Notes: a model not told the origin generated them from the letters alone. A stretch of DNA of 48,253 nt from an uncultured Verrucomicrobiales bacterium (GCA_913058215.1 CAJXQE010000008.1:1-48253), one strand, 5' to 3'. Positions 18,067 to 28,198 are shown, counted from the stretch's first letter. Translations and numbers: made by a program.

Positions 18067-21000
18067 ATGCTCTGTAGGTCGGAAAGAATCATCAAAAGTT
18101 GGGTCGGGACATTGATCCTGATTCTCGGAACAGCCGTGGGTTGGGGGCAGGATATCGTGATCAATGAGGTCATGTATCATCCCTCATCTGAGAATGTCCT
18201 GGATGAATACATCGAACTCCACAATGCAGGATTGACCGATGTGGACGTGGGTAACTGGGAACTAAAGGCCGGTGTCTGTTTTCTGTTCCCCGGGGGTACG
18301 ACTATTCCCGCGGGTGGCTACCTTGTCGTGGCGGCTGATGTCGCTACTTTCAACGGCAAGTACCCCGGAGTCACCGCCACGGTGGTCGGGGGGTGGGAAG
18401 GCGTATTGAGCAATAGCGGAAACCGGATTGAACTCGAGGATGCCAGCGGGCAACGCATCGATGAATTGACCTACGCCGATGAAGGCGATTGGGCCCGGCG
18501 TCAGCGTGGACTCAGTGATTTTGGCCGACGTGGTTGGATCTGGTTTAAGGAGCATGACGGCTCTGGCAGTTCCCTTGAATTGATTCATCCGACCCTGCCC
18601 AATGAACACGGCCAAAGCTGGGCTTCAAGTATTCCCAACCAGGGTACTCCGGGATTGGTTAACTCGGTTCTGGACAGCAACATCGCTCCCCTGATTGTGA
18701 CTCCGGGCCATTTCCCCCTGATTCCGACTTCCTCGGATTCCGTCCGGGTCAGTGCGCGGATCATTGATGATCAGGCCGATCTGGATTGGGTTAGGCTTCA
18801 CTGGCGAGTGGACAGTAGTTCACCGACGGCCTTCACCTCTGAAGCGATGTTTGATGATGGCCAGAATGGGGACGGTGCGGCAGGGGATGGACTATGGGGT
18901 GTGGTGCTTCCTGCTCACGGCAACAATACGGTCATTGAGTACTACTTTAAAGCTTCGGACGAGCAGGGGAATGTTAGATCCTGGCCTTCAACAGTCCTGA
19001 ACGGAGGGGACCAGGGTGGTGGGACCCTGGGGAATATTCTCAATCCGCTTTACCAGGTCGATAACGATCTCAACAACTCCTTCGACGGGGCCAGTCCGGT
19101 TTACAAAATAATCCAAACCCAGAGCCAGGCGCAGGAATTGAGCACCACATTGAGCAGCGCCCGCAAAAGTGACGCGCAATACAACGCCACCTTTATCAGT
19201 CTGGATGGTTCCGGCATTCTCGCGCATCACCTCCTTGGTATCCGCAACCGGGGACATGGGAGTCGTGCTCTGGTGCCCCACAATTTTCGGGTCAATTTCA
19301 GGAGTGATGATCTTTGGAAGGGAGTGGCCGCGATCAACCTGAATTCACGCAGCCCCCATACCCAGCATCTGGGAGCGGTCCTGGCTCAGAAAGCCGGGGC
19401 CGATGGCGCCAACTCCACGGCAGTCAAACTTCTGTTCAACAACAGCGCCACCCCGGTCGGAGGGGGAGCTCCCACCTTCGGCCATTATGTGGCCAACGAG
19501 GCGGCCAATGGCGACTGGGCGAAGAGCCATTATCCCCAAAACGGTGACGGTGAGCTTTACAAGGTTGTCCGCGATATCCGGCCACCCAACTTCGATTATC
19601 GGGGGCAAGATCCGGATGCGTATCGCAACACCTATTTCAAATCGAGCAAAGAGAGCGAGGACGACTGGACCTCCCTGATCAACATGTTGGAGGTGGCCGG
19701 TGAGAATGCCTCACCTTACGATCCCTCGTCCATTCGGGAGCATGCCGACGTGGATCAATGGATCACCCATCTGGCTGTGATGAATATAATGGCCAACAAC
19801 GAGAGCGGGATGAACACGGGGAATAATGATGACTACTTGATTTACACCGGAGACGTGGACAAACGCGCGCTCTTCATATACCACGATCTGGATACCGTTA
19901 TGGGAGAGGGCAACAGTGCGACTGCCAGGACCACGATGGACATTTTCCGGGCGACCTGCTGTCCCATATCAGGAGATTCGGAAGGGATGTGGCGGGCGAT
20001 GAATCTCTTCCTCCATCATCCCGGGATTGAACCGCTGTATTACAACAAGCTGGCGGAACTGATCGGCACGACCTTTTCTGCGGCGCAGTTTGATCCGCTG
20101 GTTGACCAGGTCCTCGGGCACTACGCTTCAGCTGCGAGTCGGAACAATTTTAAGAATTGGATGGGCAACCGTCGCTCCTACCTTGAGGGCGTAATTTCCG
20201 CCCACGTGACTCCCTCGCAGAGTTTCGCCACCATCTCCGGGGAACCCCGCTCGCCGACCTGGATGAACTCGGCGACCCTGACGGTTGCAGGCGATGACAT
20301 CACTGAATATCAATACAGCCTCAATGGCAGTTCCTTCAGTGCCAGTGTCCCTGTCATAACTCCGATCCAGTTGTCCAATTTGCCGGAGGGAAGCACTAAC
20401 CGGGTTTCTGTCAGGGGCCGCAATTCTGCAGGAGTCTGGCAAAGCGACAATCAGCTCACCGAGTCTCGAACCTGGATTGTCCAGGCCGACACACCGACCA
20501 TCCGAATCAACGAGGTTCTTGCGCGGAATGATTCTGCGGTCGAACACTTCGGCACATACCCGGACATGATCGAGCTCTACAACGAGTCTCTCACTGCCGT
20601 CGATGTTTCCGGAATGCGAGTGACAGATAGCCAGGGTAATCCTGACAAGTATGTGATTCCGGACGGGACGATCATGGCGAGTCAAAGCTACCTGGTTCTG
20701 CTGGCCAACAATGACGATGGGACATCGGGATTGCACACTGGATTTACCCTGGAACAGGGCGGCGACGAAATCTATCTGCTGAACAGTCCCGCCAGCGGGG
20801 GGCAATTGATTGATTCTATTGAGTTCGGCCATCAACTCCCGGATCAGACTGCCGGTCGGATGGCGCTCTCCGGAAAGTGGCTTTTAAGCAATCCCACTCT
20901 GGGGGCGAGCAATGTCGTTCAGGCCACTGGCTCGATCGACATGCTGCGGATCAACGAATGGCTCGCTCAGGGCGATGCCTCGTCGGGGGCCGATTTCGTG

Positions 21001-23640
21001 GAGATTTTCAACCCTACAGGGGAGGTCGTTGACATGGCTGGCATGTTTCTGACAAACAAACCCATCGGGAATGCCCGCATGCATACCTTTCGAGACGCCA
21101 CTTTCGTAGGCCCCGGCGGGTTTCTCAGTTTCACGGCCGATGGCAGTCGCAAAGCAGGTCATGTTGATATCAAGTTACGATCGGAGCAGGGGCAGATTGC
21201 CTTGCTGGATCATTGCTTAGGCACGGTTGAGCATGTGGTCTACGGGCCACAGACCAGGGGCGTTTCGCTGGGTTACTCTCCGGATGGCGGAAGCATGCTC
21301 ATGGCTCTGGCAATGCCCACCCCGGGAGTTTCCAATGTGTTTGCACAGTCCGGAGGAGTGGTGATCAACGAGGTCCTGACAGACAATGCGAGCCTGGAAG
21401 ATGGCCCCGGCATTTTCCCCGACATGGTCGAGTTCTATAATTCCTCCGATAGCCAGGTCGATCTTGAGGGGTTGAGCTTGAGCGACTCTCTGGCGGATCC
21501 CCGTCGCTGGGTCTTTCCCGCCGGATCCGTCGTGCCAGCCCGGGATTTTCTGACGATACGTTTTGATGGCGACCTGCCAATCTCCTCTACCAATACCGGC
21601 TTTGGTCTGAGCGCCAATGGGGACGCCGTTTATCTGTTTGACTTGCCCGCCAACGGAGGTGGTCTGGTTGATTTCATTGAGTTCGGTCTTCAGTTGACCG
21701 ATTTATCTATCGGGCGTTTTCCGAATGGCGCCGCCAACTGGACACTGACTACACCGACTTTGGGCGGAGCAAACATCTCGGCGGCCCTCGGGGACCCCGG
21801 ACAAATCCGGATCAATGAATGGATGGCCGATCCCTCTTCCGGTGATGACTGGATCGAACTCTTTAATATGGGGGGCGTCCCGGTTTCGGTCGGCGGTTAT
21901 TTCCTGACTGACGACCTGACCAATTTTCAGAAATCGCCGATCCCACCTTTATCTTTTATTGGATCAGCCCCCCGCAACTGGAAAAAGATGGTGGCTGACG
22001 AAGATGTCGGGTTCGGGGCCAATCACCTTGGTTTCAGCCTGCGCGCCTCCGGTGAAGCGATCGGTTTTTTCGCACCCGAGGGAACTCAAATTGACGCCCT
22101 TTCTTTTGGCCTGCAAGGGCCTGGGATTTCCGAGGGGCGTTTCCCGGACGGAACAGCGAACATTTTTGCCTTTCCGGAAACGGATTCACCCGGGGAAGCC
22201 AATTTCCGTCTTCTGACCGACATCATTATCAACGAGGTGTTGACCCACACCGATGCTCCCCTGGAAGATGCCATCGAGTTGCATAATGCCACGGGGGATC
22301 CAGTGGATATCGGTGGTTGGTGGCTCAGTGATGCCCGGGGAACACCCCGGAAATACCAGATCCCCAACGGAACCACGATACCGGCGGGAGGATATCATGT
22401 GCTTTACGAATACCAATTCAATGACGGCGGCGAGGCGGACATTCCGTTTTCCCTGAATTCTGCCAAAGGTGACGAAGTGCATTTGATCTCTGCACCCGGA
22501 GGGGTGCCGAACGGGTACCGGGGTAAGGTGAATATCGGTCCGTCCTTCAACGGGGTTTCCTTCGGCCCCTATCAAACCAGTGTGGGCATCGATTTTACGG
22601 CCTTGGCAGGACGCACTTTTGGCATCGATCAGCCGGACAATCTCAACCAGTTCCGCAGCGGCACAGGCTTGACCAACGCCGGGCCGCTGGTCGGACCGGT
22701 CGTTATCTCGGAGATCATGTACCACCCGCCACCTCTCGGCCCCGATGACAATGTGCGGGATGAGTTCATTGAATTACATAACCAGAGCCTGAGTCCGGTA
22801 CCGCTTTATGACCCGGCCTTCCCTAGCCATGGCTGGCGTCTTCGCAGCGGAGTTGAATTCGATTTTCCTGCCGGTAGTTCAATTGGGGCGGGGGGCTATG
22901 TCCTCGTCGTCAGCTTCGATCCGGTTACGGATACCAACGCGCTGGCCGCCTTTGAATCCCGCTATGGCTCCGACCTCATCCTTTTCGGTCCATACACCGG
23001 CAAACTGGACAATGGTGGGGAAACGTTAGTGCTGCAGCGACCGGACCGACCGCAAACCACTCCGGGGCCGGATTTCGGACTCGTCCCCTACGTCGACCTG
23101 GAACGGGTGGAGTTTGATGATTTTGCTCCCTGGCCCCTTGGAGGGGATGGCGATGGCCTTTCCCTGGAACGGAAGGAAGTCTCCGAGTATGGCAATGATC
23201 CCGTCAACTGGATGGCCGCGATTCCCACTCCGGAACCCGGCTCAACTGGATTGAGCGACACGGATAACGACGGCTTACCGGATGCCTGGGAAAATACCCA
23301 TGGAACCGACCCGGACGTTCCGGATGACCAGGAGGATTTGGACGGCGACGGGATGACCAACGAAGAGGAGTTTCAAGCGGGAACCGATCCCCTCGACTCG
23401 AACAGCCGGCTTCAGTTGGACTTGCAGAAATACGACAAGGGAGAGGTCACCCTGGTTTTTGATGCGGTGGCCGGGAAGACCTATGCCGTTCAATTTCGCA
23501 CCTCTCTGATTTCCGGAGTCTGGACCACTCTGACTGATGTCCCCGCGCAGGCCCTCGATGGCAGGATCACAGTCAAAGATGTGCAGGCTGATCCTGATAA
23601 GCAGCGCTTTTATCAACTGGTGACACCTTCCGAACCTTGA
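18067..23640 (+). CDS. Giant exported lamin-tail-domain / CotH protein
   Basis: The chosen ATG gives 1,857 residues with a signal peptide (SWVGTLILILGTAVGWGQ); the frame also has an ATG 17 codons upstream at 18016. A first lamin-tail domain starts at about residue 29 (DIVINEVMYH). A CotH-like spore-coat kinase-related domain spans about 340-635 (RNRGHGSR, HNFRVNF, FIYHDLDTVMGEGN). A chitobiase-like module follows near 750-785. Six more lamin-tail domains open at about 811, 959, 1098, 1247, 1386 and 1545 with RINEV, RINEW or ISEIMYH. Calcium-binding thrombospondin-3-like repeats (DTDNDGLPDAWE, DLDGDGMTNEEE) lie near 1731-1778, and the end is FYQLVTP. It is probably a cell-surface or matrix protein; CotH kinase activity is unproven here. 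Confidence 0.85.
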   Translation: MLCRSERIIKSWVGTLILILGTAVGWGQDIVINEVMYHPSSENVLDEYIELHNAGLTDVDVGNWELKAGVCFLFPGGTTIPAGGYLVVAADVATFNGKYPGVTATVVGGWEGVLSNSGNRIELEDASGQRIDELTYADEGDWARRQRGLSDFGRRGWIWFKEHDGSGSSLELIHPTLPNEHGQSWASSIPNQGTPGLVNSVLDSNIAPLIVTPGHFPLIPTSSDSVRVSARIIDDQADLDWVRLHWRVDSSSPTAFTSEAMFDDGQNGDGAAGDGLWGVVLPAHGNNTVIEYYFKASDEQGNVRSWPSTVLNGGDQGGGTLGNILNPLYQVDNDLNNSFDGASPVYKIIQTQSQAQELSTTLSSARKSDAQYNATFISLDGSGILAHHLLGIRNRGHGSRALVPHNFRVNFRSDDLWKGVAAINLNSRSPHTQHLGAVLAQKAGADGANSTAVKLLFNNSATPVGGGAPTFGHYVANEAANGDWAKSHYPQNGDGELYKVVRDIRPPNFDYRGQDPDAYRNTYFKSSKESEDDWTSLINMLEVAGENASPYDPSSIREHADVDQWITHLAVMNIMANNESGMNTGNNDDYLIYTGDVDKRALFIYHDLDTVMGEGNSATARTTMDIFRATCCPISGDSEGMWRAMNLFLHHPGIEPLYYNKLAELIGTTFSAAQFDPLVDQVLGHYASAASRNNFKNWMGNRRSYLEGVISAHVTPSQSFATISGEPRSPTWMNSATLTVAGDDITEYQYSLNGSSFSASVPVITPIQLSNLPEGSTNRVSVRGRNSAGVWQSDNQLTESRTWIVQADTPTIRINEVLARNDSAVEHFGTYPDMIELYNESLTAVDVSGMRVTDSQGNPDKYVIPDGTIMASQSYLVLLANNDDGTSGLHTGFTLEQGGDEIYLLNSPASGGQLIDSIEFGHQLPDQTAGRMALSGKWLLSNPTLGASNVVQATGSIDMLRINEWLAQGDASSGADFVEIFNPTGEVVDMAGMFLTNKPIGNARMHTFRDATFVGPGGFLSFTADGSRKAGHVDIKLRSEQGQIALLDHCLGTVEHVVYGPQTRGVSLGYSPDGGSMLMALAMPTPGVSNVFAQSGGVVINEVLTDNASLEDGPGIFPDMVEFYNSSDSQVDLEGLSLSDSLADPRRWVFPAGSVVPARDFLTIRFDGDLPISSTNTGFGLSANGDAVYLFDLPANGGGLVDFIEFGLQLTDLSIGRFPNGAANWTLTTPTLGGANISAALGDPGQIRINEWMADPSSGDDWIELFNMGGVPVSVGGYFLTDDLTNFQKSPIPPLSFIGSAPRNWKKMVADEDVGFGANHLGFSLRASGEAIGFFAPEGTQIDALSFGLQGPGISEGRFPDGTANIFAFPETDSPGEANFRLLTDIIINEVLTHTDAPLEDAIELHNATGDPVDIGGWWLSDARGTPRKYQIPNGTTIPAGGYHVLYEYQFNDGGEADIPFSLNSAKGDEVHLISAPGGVPNGYRGKVNIGPSFNGVSFGPYQTSVGIDFTALAGRTFGIDQPDNLNQFRSGTGLTNAGPLVGPVVISEIMYHPPPLGPDDNVRDEFIELHNQSLSPVPLYDPAFPSHGWRLRSGVEFDFPAGSSIGAGGYVLVVSFDPVTDTNALAAFESRYGSDLILFGPYTGKLDNGGETLVLQRPDRPQTTPGPDFGLVPYVDLERVEFDDFAPWPLGGDGDGLSLERKEVSEYGNDPVNWMAAIPTPEPGSTGLSDTDNDGLPDAWENTHGTDPDVPDDQEDLDGDGMTNEEEFQAGTDPLDSNSRLQLDLQKYDKGEVTLVFDAVAGKTYAVQFRTSLISGVWTTLTDVPAQALDGRITVKDVQADPDKQRFYQLVTPSEP

Positions 23641-23774
23641 GTAAGAATTTGGGCAGGGACGTAGGCTTTGTTGAGAACGGTACGATTGGGGGGCTTGGAT
23701 CTCACCCTGCCTTCGATCTCTTCTCGAAAAATCGCATAATCTGTGCGACTTGTTTTTCGAAGAATTATCTATCT

Positions 23775-26480
23775 ATGGCGCTGCGTATCTACACGATTTT
23801 GGGACTGCTGTTTACTCTTTCAGCTGTTGCTGCTCCGGTAGACCCGACCTTTACGACCGACAGGATCGACAGCGGAAATGGAAAGACCAAAATTGAGTCC
23901 GATTCTGCCGGTCGACTTTTCGTGACCGAAAAGCAGGGGCGGGTTCTGCTCTATCAGCCCGATGGCTCGGGGGATTTTCAAACTCCACCTTCCGTAATTC
24001 TGGATCTGAGCAGTCAGGTGGATGCTTCTGTGGAGTCAGGCCTTCTTGGTTTGGCGCTGGATCCTGAGTTTGATAGCAACCGGCATATCTACCTTTTCCA
24101 TACCACGACCACGGATCAAAGGCTGATCCGCTACACGGCGAACGCAGGTTTGACCTTACTTGAGTCTCCGCTGATCCTTCTTTCAGGCTTGCCCAGAGCC
24201 GCCCCCTTTCACAAAGGTGGCGACATCGGTTTCCACCCTCTCGATCCTGATCACCTCTTTGTCGCTCTGGGGGATGACGACAACCTGACCCGTCCTACGG
24301 ATTTGGATTTCTACGAAGGGAAGATTTTGCGAATTTCGAAAACCAATGGTGAAGGCGTTTCGACAAATCCTTTCTACGATAACAACCCCGCTTCGATTCG
24401 GTCCCGGGTCTGGGCACAGGGTTTTCGAAACCCGTTTCGTTTTACCTTTCACCCCACGCGGGCCGATGTCCTTTTTGTATCAGAAAATGGTGATGCCACC
24501 GATCGACTCGCATGGGTTCAGCGGGGTTCCAATGGAAACTGGGGACCCGCCGGCGACACAGCCTTTTTAAATCCGACCGATCCCAATTTCCGGATTCTCT
24601 ACTCCGGATCGCCTTCCCATGTCGGAGTTGTCATCGCCACATCAGGACCGTTTGTCTGGAATGGCGGTCCGACCTTATATCTGTCCCGCTGGCATCCAAA
24701 CGGCAGTATTCTTCGCTTTGCCCTTTCGGGGGCAGATCTTGATACCGCGACTCCGATTCCTGATGGCAATGGAACTCATTACTGGGAAAACGGCGCGATA
24801 GCCGTGGACTTCGAACTACATGCCGACGGAAATCTCTATTATACAACAACCAACGGAGATAATTCTCTGGGAGGTTTTTACAGGCTCGAGCGATATCGAA
24901 AAACCATATCCGATCCGCCGGTATCTTCCTTTTCCTCTTCGCTTACGACGGCACACATTGACACTTCCATAAGCTTCACTTCCAATTCCACAGCAGGCAC
25001 CGCTGCGATCGTTGAGCATCTCTGGGATTTCGGAGACGGAAATCAATCTCTTGAGATTAATCCGGTTCACAGTTGGGCCTCACCGGGAATCTATCCGGTT
25101 TCGCTGACAGTTACCGATGCTGGCAATCTTTCCCACACTTCGACGGAATCGATCACGATTACAGAGCCTTCCACCTTGGATATGGATGTGACGATTCTGG
25201 ATGCCGGGACAGGATCCGCTCCGGTGATTCCTCCTGTTCTCTCCTTGCTTCAGTCAAACGGCGATCTCATTTCCACTCATGCCATCAATGCATCTGGACG
25301 CCTTGTCACGAATGTTTCACACGATCTAACCGGGCCTTCAGTGATTGTTGAAATTTCCGGCACAGGATATCAGACGCTGCTTCATGAAATCACGGGTACG
25401 TCTCTGGTGGAGACTTTCCATATTGGCGGCACGGCGATATCAGGTAGTGTCACGATCCCTAATGGCAACCCGATCGTCGTGGATCTTGGTCTATTCTCTT
25501 CCGGGGTCGCAACGCCCTTCGTCGGTGGACGCGACTATCTGATTCCATTTCCCCCAAGCGGGCACAACCATCGCCTCACCACCGATGCCTTCGGTCGGTT
25601 TTATATACCTTTGGGCAATACAAATACAGACTACACAATCGTTACGGCAGAGGACACTAACCGCCACTTATATGCCTCTTCTCAAATTGCGGTTTCGGTA
25701 ATTGCCAATCAAATGGCGACCCGGGATATCGTGCTCGGTCAACGGGATGGTGGCGAAGGGCGCGACGATCTTTCAAGTATCCCGGTCACGCCGGGTGTAT
25801 CTTACGACTCCATCCAGACTATATTCAGCAACAACTGCACTGGTTGCCACAGGGCAAATACTGAAAATTCTGGTGGGCTTGATTTAACAGAGGGTAACAG
25901 TCTCGCGGCCTTACTCGATCAAGCATCCAATTTCGTTCCCGGACTTACGCTTGTCGAACCCGGCTCTCCTTCCCGATCCTACCTTTTTGAAAAAATCAAC
26001 CGGGCCACGCCACAACAGGGAACACGGATGCGGCCATCCGACACCCTGCCGGTCTCCGATCAGGCTCTGATTCGTGATTGGATCGCTCAACTCGCGCCAA
26101 CTTATGAGAGCTTTCTTTTGGAGACTTATCATCAGACCCCGGATATGTCGGATACTGCTCCAGAGGAAGACCTCGATGACGACAGCATATCCAATGTGAG
26201 AACTTATTTAGACAACTTCCCGGGCACACCGACAATCGAAGGCGATCAGTTTTCCTTGCCCCTCGAATCCGGCACCAATGACCCGAAAGATCTCACCATA
26301 ATCGTTGAGGAATCCAGCGATCTTTCTTCCTGGTATCCCATAGCCATCCGAATTTCCGAACAGGAAAGTTGGCAGGCGGTGCCGGGACTATCCATTGATG
26401 ACTCTACTCCGGGCTCCGTTCGTGTTGGTATTCCAATGGATCAAGGCAGAAGCTTTTATCGGGTAATTTTTGAATGGTAG
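23775..26480 (+). CDS. Sorbosone/glucose dehydrogenase-like propeller fused to PKD and cytochrome c domains
   Basis: The ATG at 23775 gives 901 residues with a signal peptide (RIYTILGLLFTLSAVAAP). The frame itself extends back to 23637 over the previous stop. Residues 22-375 form the PQQ-type sugar dehydrogenase propeller (SGLLGLALDPEFDSNRHIY, GFRNPFRFTFHP, ENGDATDRL). A PKD domain lies at about 385-465 (HLWDFGDGNQS). A carboxypeptidase-regulatory-like stretch follows. A heme-binding CTGCH is at 688-692 with a possible Met ligand in GTRMRPSD. The end carries the SSDLSSWYP...SFYRVIFEW module common in Verrucomicrobiota. Periplasmic oxidation of a sugar, with electrons passed to the internal heme, is inferred. 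Confidence 0.8.
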   Translation: MALRIYTILGLLFTLSAVAAPVDPTFTTDRIDSGNGKTKIESDSAGRLFVTEKQGRVLLYQPDGSGDFQTPPSVILDLSSQVDASVESGLLGLALDPEFDSNRHIYLFHTTTTDQRLIRYTANAGLTLLESPLILLSGLPRAAPFHKGGDIGFHPLDPDHLFVALGDDDNLTRPTDLDFYEGKILRISKTNGEGVSTNPFYDNNPASIRSRVWAQGFRNPFRFTFHPTRADVLFVSENGDATDRLAWVQRGSNGNWGPAGDTAFLNPTDPNFRILYSGSPSHVGVVIATSGPFVWNGGPTLYLSRWHPNGSILRFALSGADLDTATPIPDGNGTHYWENGAIAVDFELHADGNLYYTTTNGDNSLGGFYRLERYRKTISDPPVSSFSSSLTTAHIDTSISFTSNSTAGTAAIVEHLWDFGDGNQSLEINPVHSWASPGIYPVSLTVTDAGNLSHTSTESITITEPSTLDMDVTILDAGTGSAPVIPPVLSLLQSNGDLISTHAINASGRLVTNVSHDLTGPSVIVEISGTGYQTLLHEITGTSLVETFHIGGTAISGSVTIPNGNPIVVDLGLFSSGVATPFVGGRDYLIPFPPSGHNHRLTTDAFGRFYIPLGNTNTDYTIVTAEDTNRHLYASSQIAVSVIANQMATRDIVLGQRDGGEGRDDLSSIPVTPGVSYDSIQTIFSNNCTGCHRANTENSGGLDLTEGNSLAALLDQASNFVPGLTLVEPGSPSRSYLFEKINRATPQQGTRMRPSDTLPVSDQALIRDWIAQLAPTYESFLLETYHQTPDMSDTAPEEDLDDDSISNVRTYLDNFPGTPTIEGDQFSLPLESGTNDPKDLTIIVEESSDLSSWYPIAIRISEQESWQAVPGLSIDDSTPGSVRVGIPMDQGRSFYRVIFEW

Positions 26481-26692
26481 GAAGAACAAGATGATTTCGC
26501 TTACCTGGAATCTTATGATTCACCTCCTCGTTCAATTTCGACAAGCCCAGCGACCAGCCATTTCGCGAGCAGCTTGTGAGTGATGCGTTGCGGCGTTCGG
26601 CGCCGAGCTGACGATCGTGGTGAGTAATCCTGGACAGTTGATTCAGAAATTTTCTAAAAAAGCGTAAGCTATTCTTGCACTCATCGACAAAG

Positions 26693-26706
26693 GTTGTATA
26701 TGCAAC
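26693..26706. promoter_or_regulatory. Putative MarR operator upstream of the regulator gene
   Basis: GTTGTATATGCAAC is an imperfect palindrome ending nine bases before the marR-family start codon. It matches the perfect palindrome at 27204-27219 except for one base. The position would block transcription or ribosome entry, consistent with autorepression. Confidence 0.65.
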
Positions 26707-26715
26707 TTTAACCGT

Positions 26716-27180
26716 ATGAAGAAGGACCAGCCCAGCAAGATTCAAAAAGCAGCCACGACCATAGCGGAGCAGTGCCTTTCCATGCGAATTCGCTTTCTCA
26801 ACCGCACCGTGAACTCCATCTACGACGACGCCTATCGCGACATCGGTATAACCGCTGCCCAGGGAAATATGCTGGTGGCAATTGTCCTGAATGAAAAGAT
26901 TTCCCCAACGATATTGGGTCAGCGATTGAACATCGAGAAGTCCACTCTCAGTCGCAACCTCGATAGGATGCGTAAAAGCGGTCTTGTCGATGTTCGCGAA
27001 CCCAGTTCCGGGCGCTCCCTTGAACTCGTGCCGACCAAGAAAGGGCACGAACTTTTACTCGAAATACTGCCACGCTGGGAGTCCGCCCAGGCAGAAACCC
27101 GTGAACTGTTCGGCGAAGATGAGTCCATCGATCTTGTCGGGGCGGTGGATCAAGCCCGGGCGAAACTTTTGAAGGAGTGA
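26716..27180 (+). CDS. MarR-family transcriptional regulator
   Basis: The 154-residue cytoplasmic protein has the winged helix-turn-helix layout of MarR proteins. An N-terminal dimer helix (IQKAATTIAEQCLSMRIRFL) is followed by ITAAQGNMLVAI. The recognition segment is ISPTILGQRLNIEKSTLSRNLDRM (about 64-87), then the wing VREPSSGRSLELVPTKKG, and a C-terminal dimerization helix. The same palindrome stands before this gene and before the NmrA-type gene 80 bases downstream. A regulator that controls itself and the oxidoreductase is therefore likely. The ligand is unknown. Confidence 0.85.
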   Translation: MKKDQPSKIQKAATTIAEQCLSMRIRFLNRTVNSIYDDAYRDIGITAAQGNMLVAIVLNEKISPTILGQRLNIEKSTLSRNLDRMRKSGLVDVREPSSGRSLELVPTKKGHELLLEILPRWESAQAETRELFGEDESIDLVGAVDQARAKLLKE

Positions 27181-27203
27181 GTTGATCTCTCTTTTTATTA
27201 TTA

Positions 27204-27219
27204 AGTTGTATATACAACT
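27204..27219. promoter_or_regulatory. Putative MarR operator upstream of the NmrA-type gene
   Basis: AGTTGTATATACAACT is a perfect 16-base palindrome, 41 bases before the NmrA-type start. The same half-site GTTG-TATAT occurs in the operator at 26693. It probably binds the MarR protein encoded between the two sites. Confidence 0.7.
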
Positions 27220-27260
27220 CTAAAACAGAAAACCAGAACCAGAGAAAAGGAAAAACCAGA

Positions 27261-28166
27261 ATGAAGAAAACAGCATTAGTAATCGGAGCCACAGGCAAAA
27301 CAGGAATGCCTGTCGTAGAACAGGCCATCGCGGCCGGACTCAATGTCCGCGCCGTCATACGGCGGGAGGATGATCGATCGGAGCGAATCCGGCAGGCCGG
27401 GGCCGAGACGGTCTTCGGCGATGTCCATGACATGAAGTCGGTTCGCAAACTCGTTGAGGGAGTGGATCGGATCTACTTTGCCTACCCGCCGCAACTTGAT
27501 CGATTGGTGGAGGCTACGGCCAACCTTTCTTTGGCGGCGAATTCGGCGGGAGTGGAAGCAATTGTGAACATGTCTCAGATCACGGCTCGAGAGAGCGCTC
27601 GAAGTCCTCTTTCACATCAGCACTGGCTCTCCGAGCATATTTTCGACCATTCGGAAATGTGTGCGATTCACATCCGGCCCACGTTTTTCGCGGAGAACTT
27701 TCTTCTCTTCAATGCGGCAGGGATTGCCTCGGAAGGAAAAATTTATTTACCCTACGGATCCCGTGGGCAGGCGCCAATCGCTGCGAGCGACATCGCCAGA
27801 GTAGTGGTGCAGTTGCTTCTTGATCCTGAACCCTATCGTGGAGAACGCCTTGAGCTGACCGGGCCGGAGCGGTTTACGATCCCGGAGATCGCCGATGTCA
27901 TTGGGGTCGAGATTGGGGCCCCGGTGGAATACGTTAATTTGCCTGAAGCCCAGTGGAAGGACACCCTCGTGAATCAAGTGGGGGCGCCTGAGTTTCTGGC
28001 AAGTCACCTCTACTACGTGGCGCAAGATCACCAGGAAGGTTACTTCGACAAAGTCACCGATACAGTGGAGAAAATCACGGGAACGCCTGCTCAGGAGTTC
28101 AAGGATTTTGTGAGAGATCACCGGCGACTTTTCCTCGGAGAAGAGGCTGTTTTTCTGGGCGTGTAG
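27261..28166 (+). CDS. NmrA-like NAD(P)-binding oxidoreductase
   Basis: The 301-residue product is an atypical short-chain dehydrogenase. It opens with the Rossmann glycine motif VIGATGKTG (7-15), a VRAVIRRE segment that would contact NADP, then FGDVHD and IYFAYPPQ. No Tyr-x-x-x-Lys catalytic pair stands out, as in NmrA and NAD(P)H:quinone oxidoreductase-like sensors. The C-terminal half resembles the QOR2/YtfG group (LTGPERFTIPEIADVIG, VEYVNLPEAQW). An AAAAGG ribosome binding site starts about 16 bases before the ATG. Pairing with a MarR regulator suggests a response to electrophiles, quinones or redox stress. A terminator follows at 28199. Confidence 0.82.
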   Translation: MKKTALVIGATGKTGMPVVEQAIAAGLNVRAVIRREDDRSERIRQAGAETVFGDVHDMKSVRKLVEGVDRIYFAYPPQLDRLVEATANLSLAANSAGVEAIVNMSQITARESARSPLSHQHWLSEHIFDHSEMCAIHIRPTFFAENFLLFNAAGIASEGKIYLPYGSRGQAPIAASDIARVVVQLLLDPEPYRGERLELTGPERFTIPEIADVIGVEIGAPVEYVNLPEAQWKDTLVNQVGAPEFLASHLYYVAQDHQEGYFDKVTDTVEKITGTPAQEFKDFVRDHRRLFLGEEAVFLGV

Positions 28167-28198
28167 TGTGAAGGCACGACAGGCAAGTGAGTGGATCG

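Noticed and set aside
20128..20835. 235-residue minus-strand open frame
   Set aside because: Antisense to the lamin-tail/CotH gene; no family resemblance.
26481..26692. Gene remnant between the dehydrogenase and marR-type genes
   Set aside because: Open frames here lack any recognisable similarity and a start; nothing supports a pseudogene.
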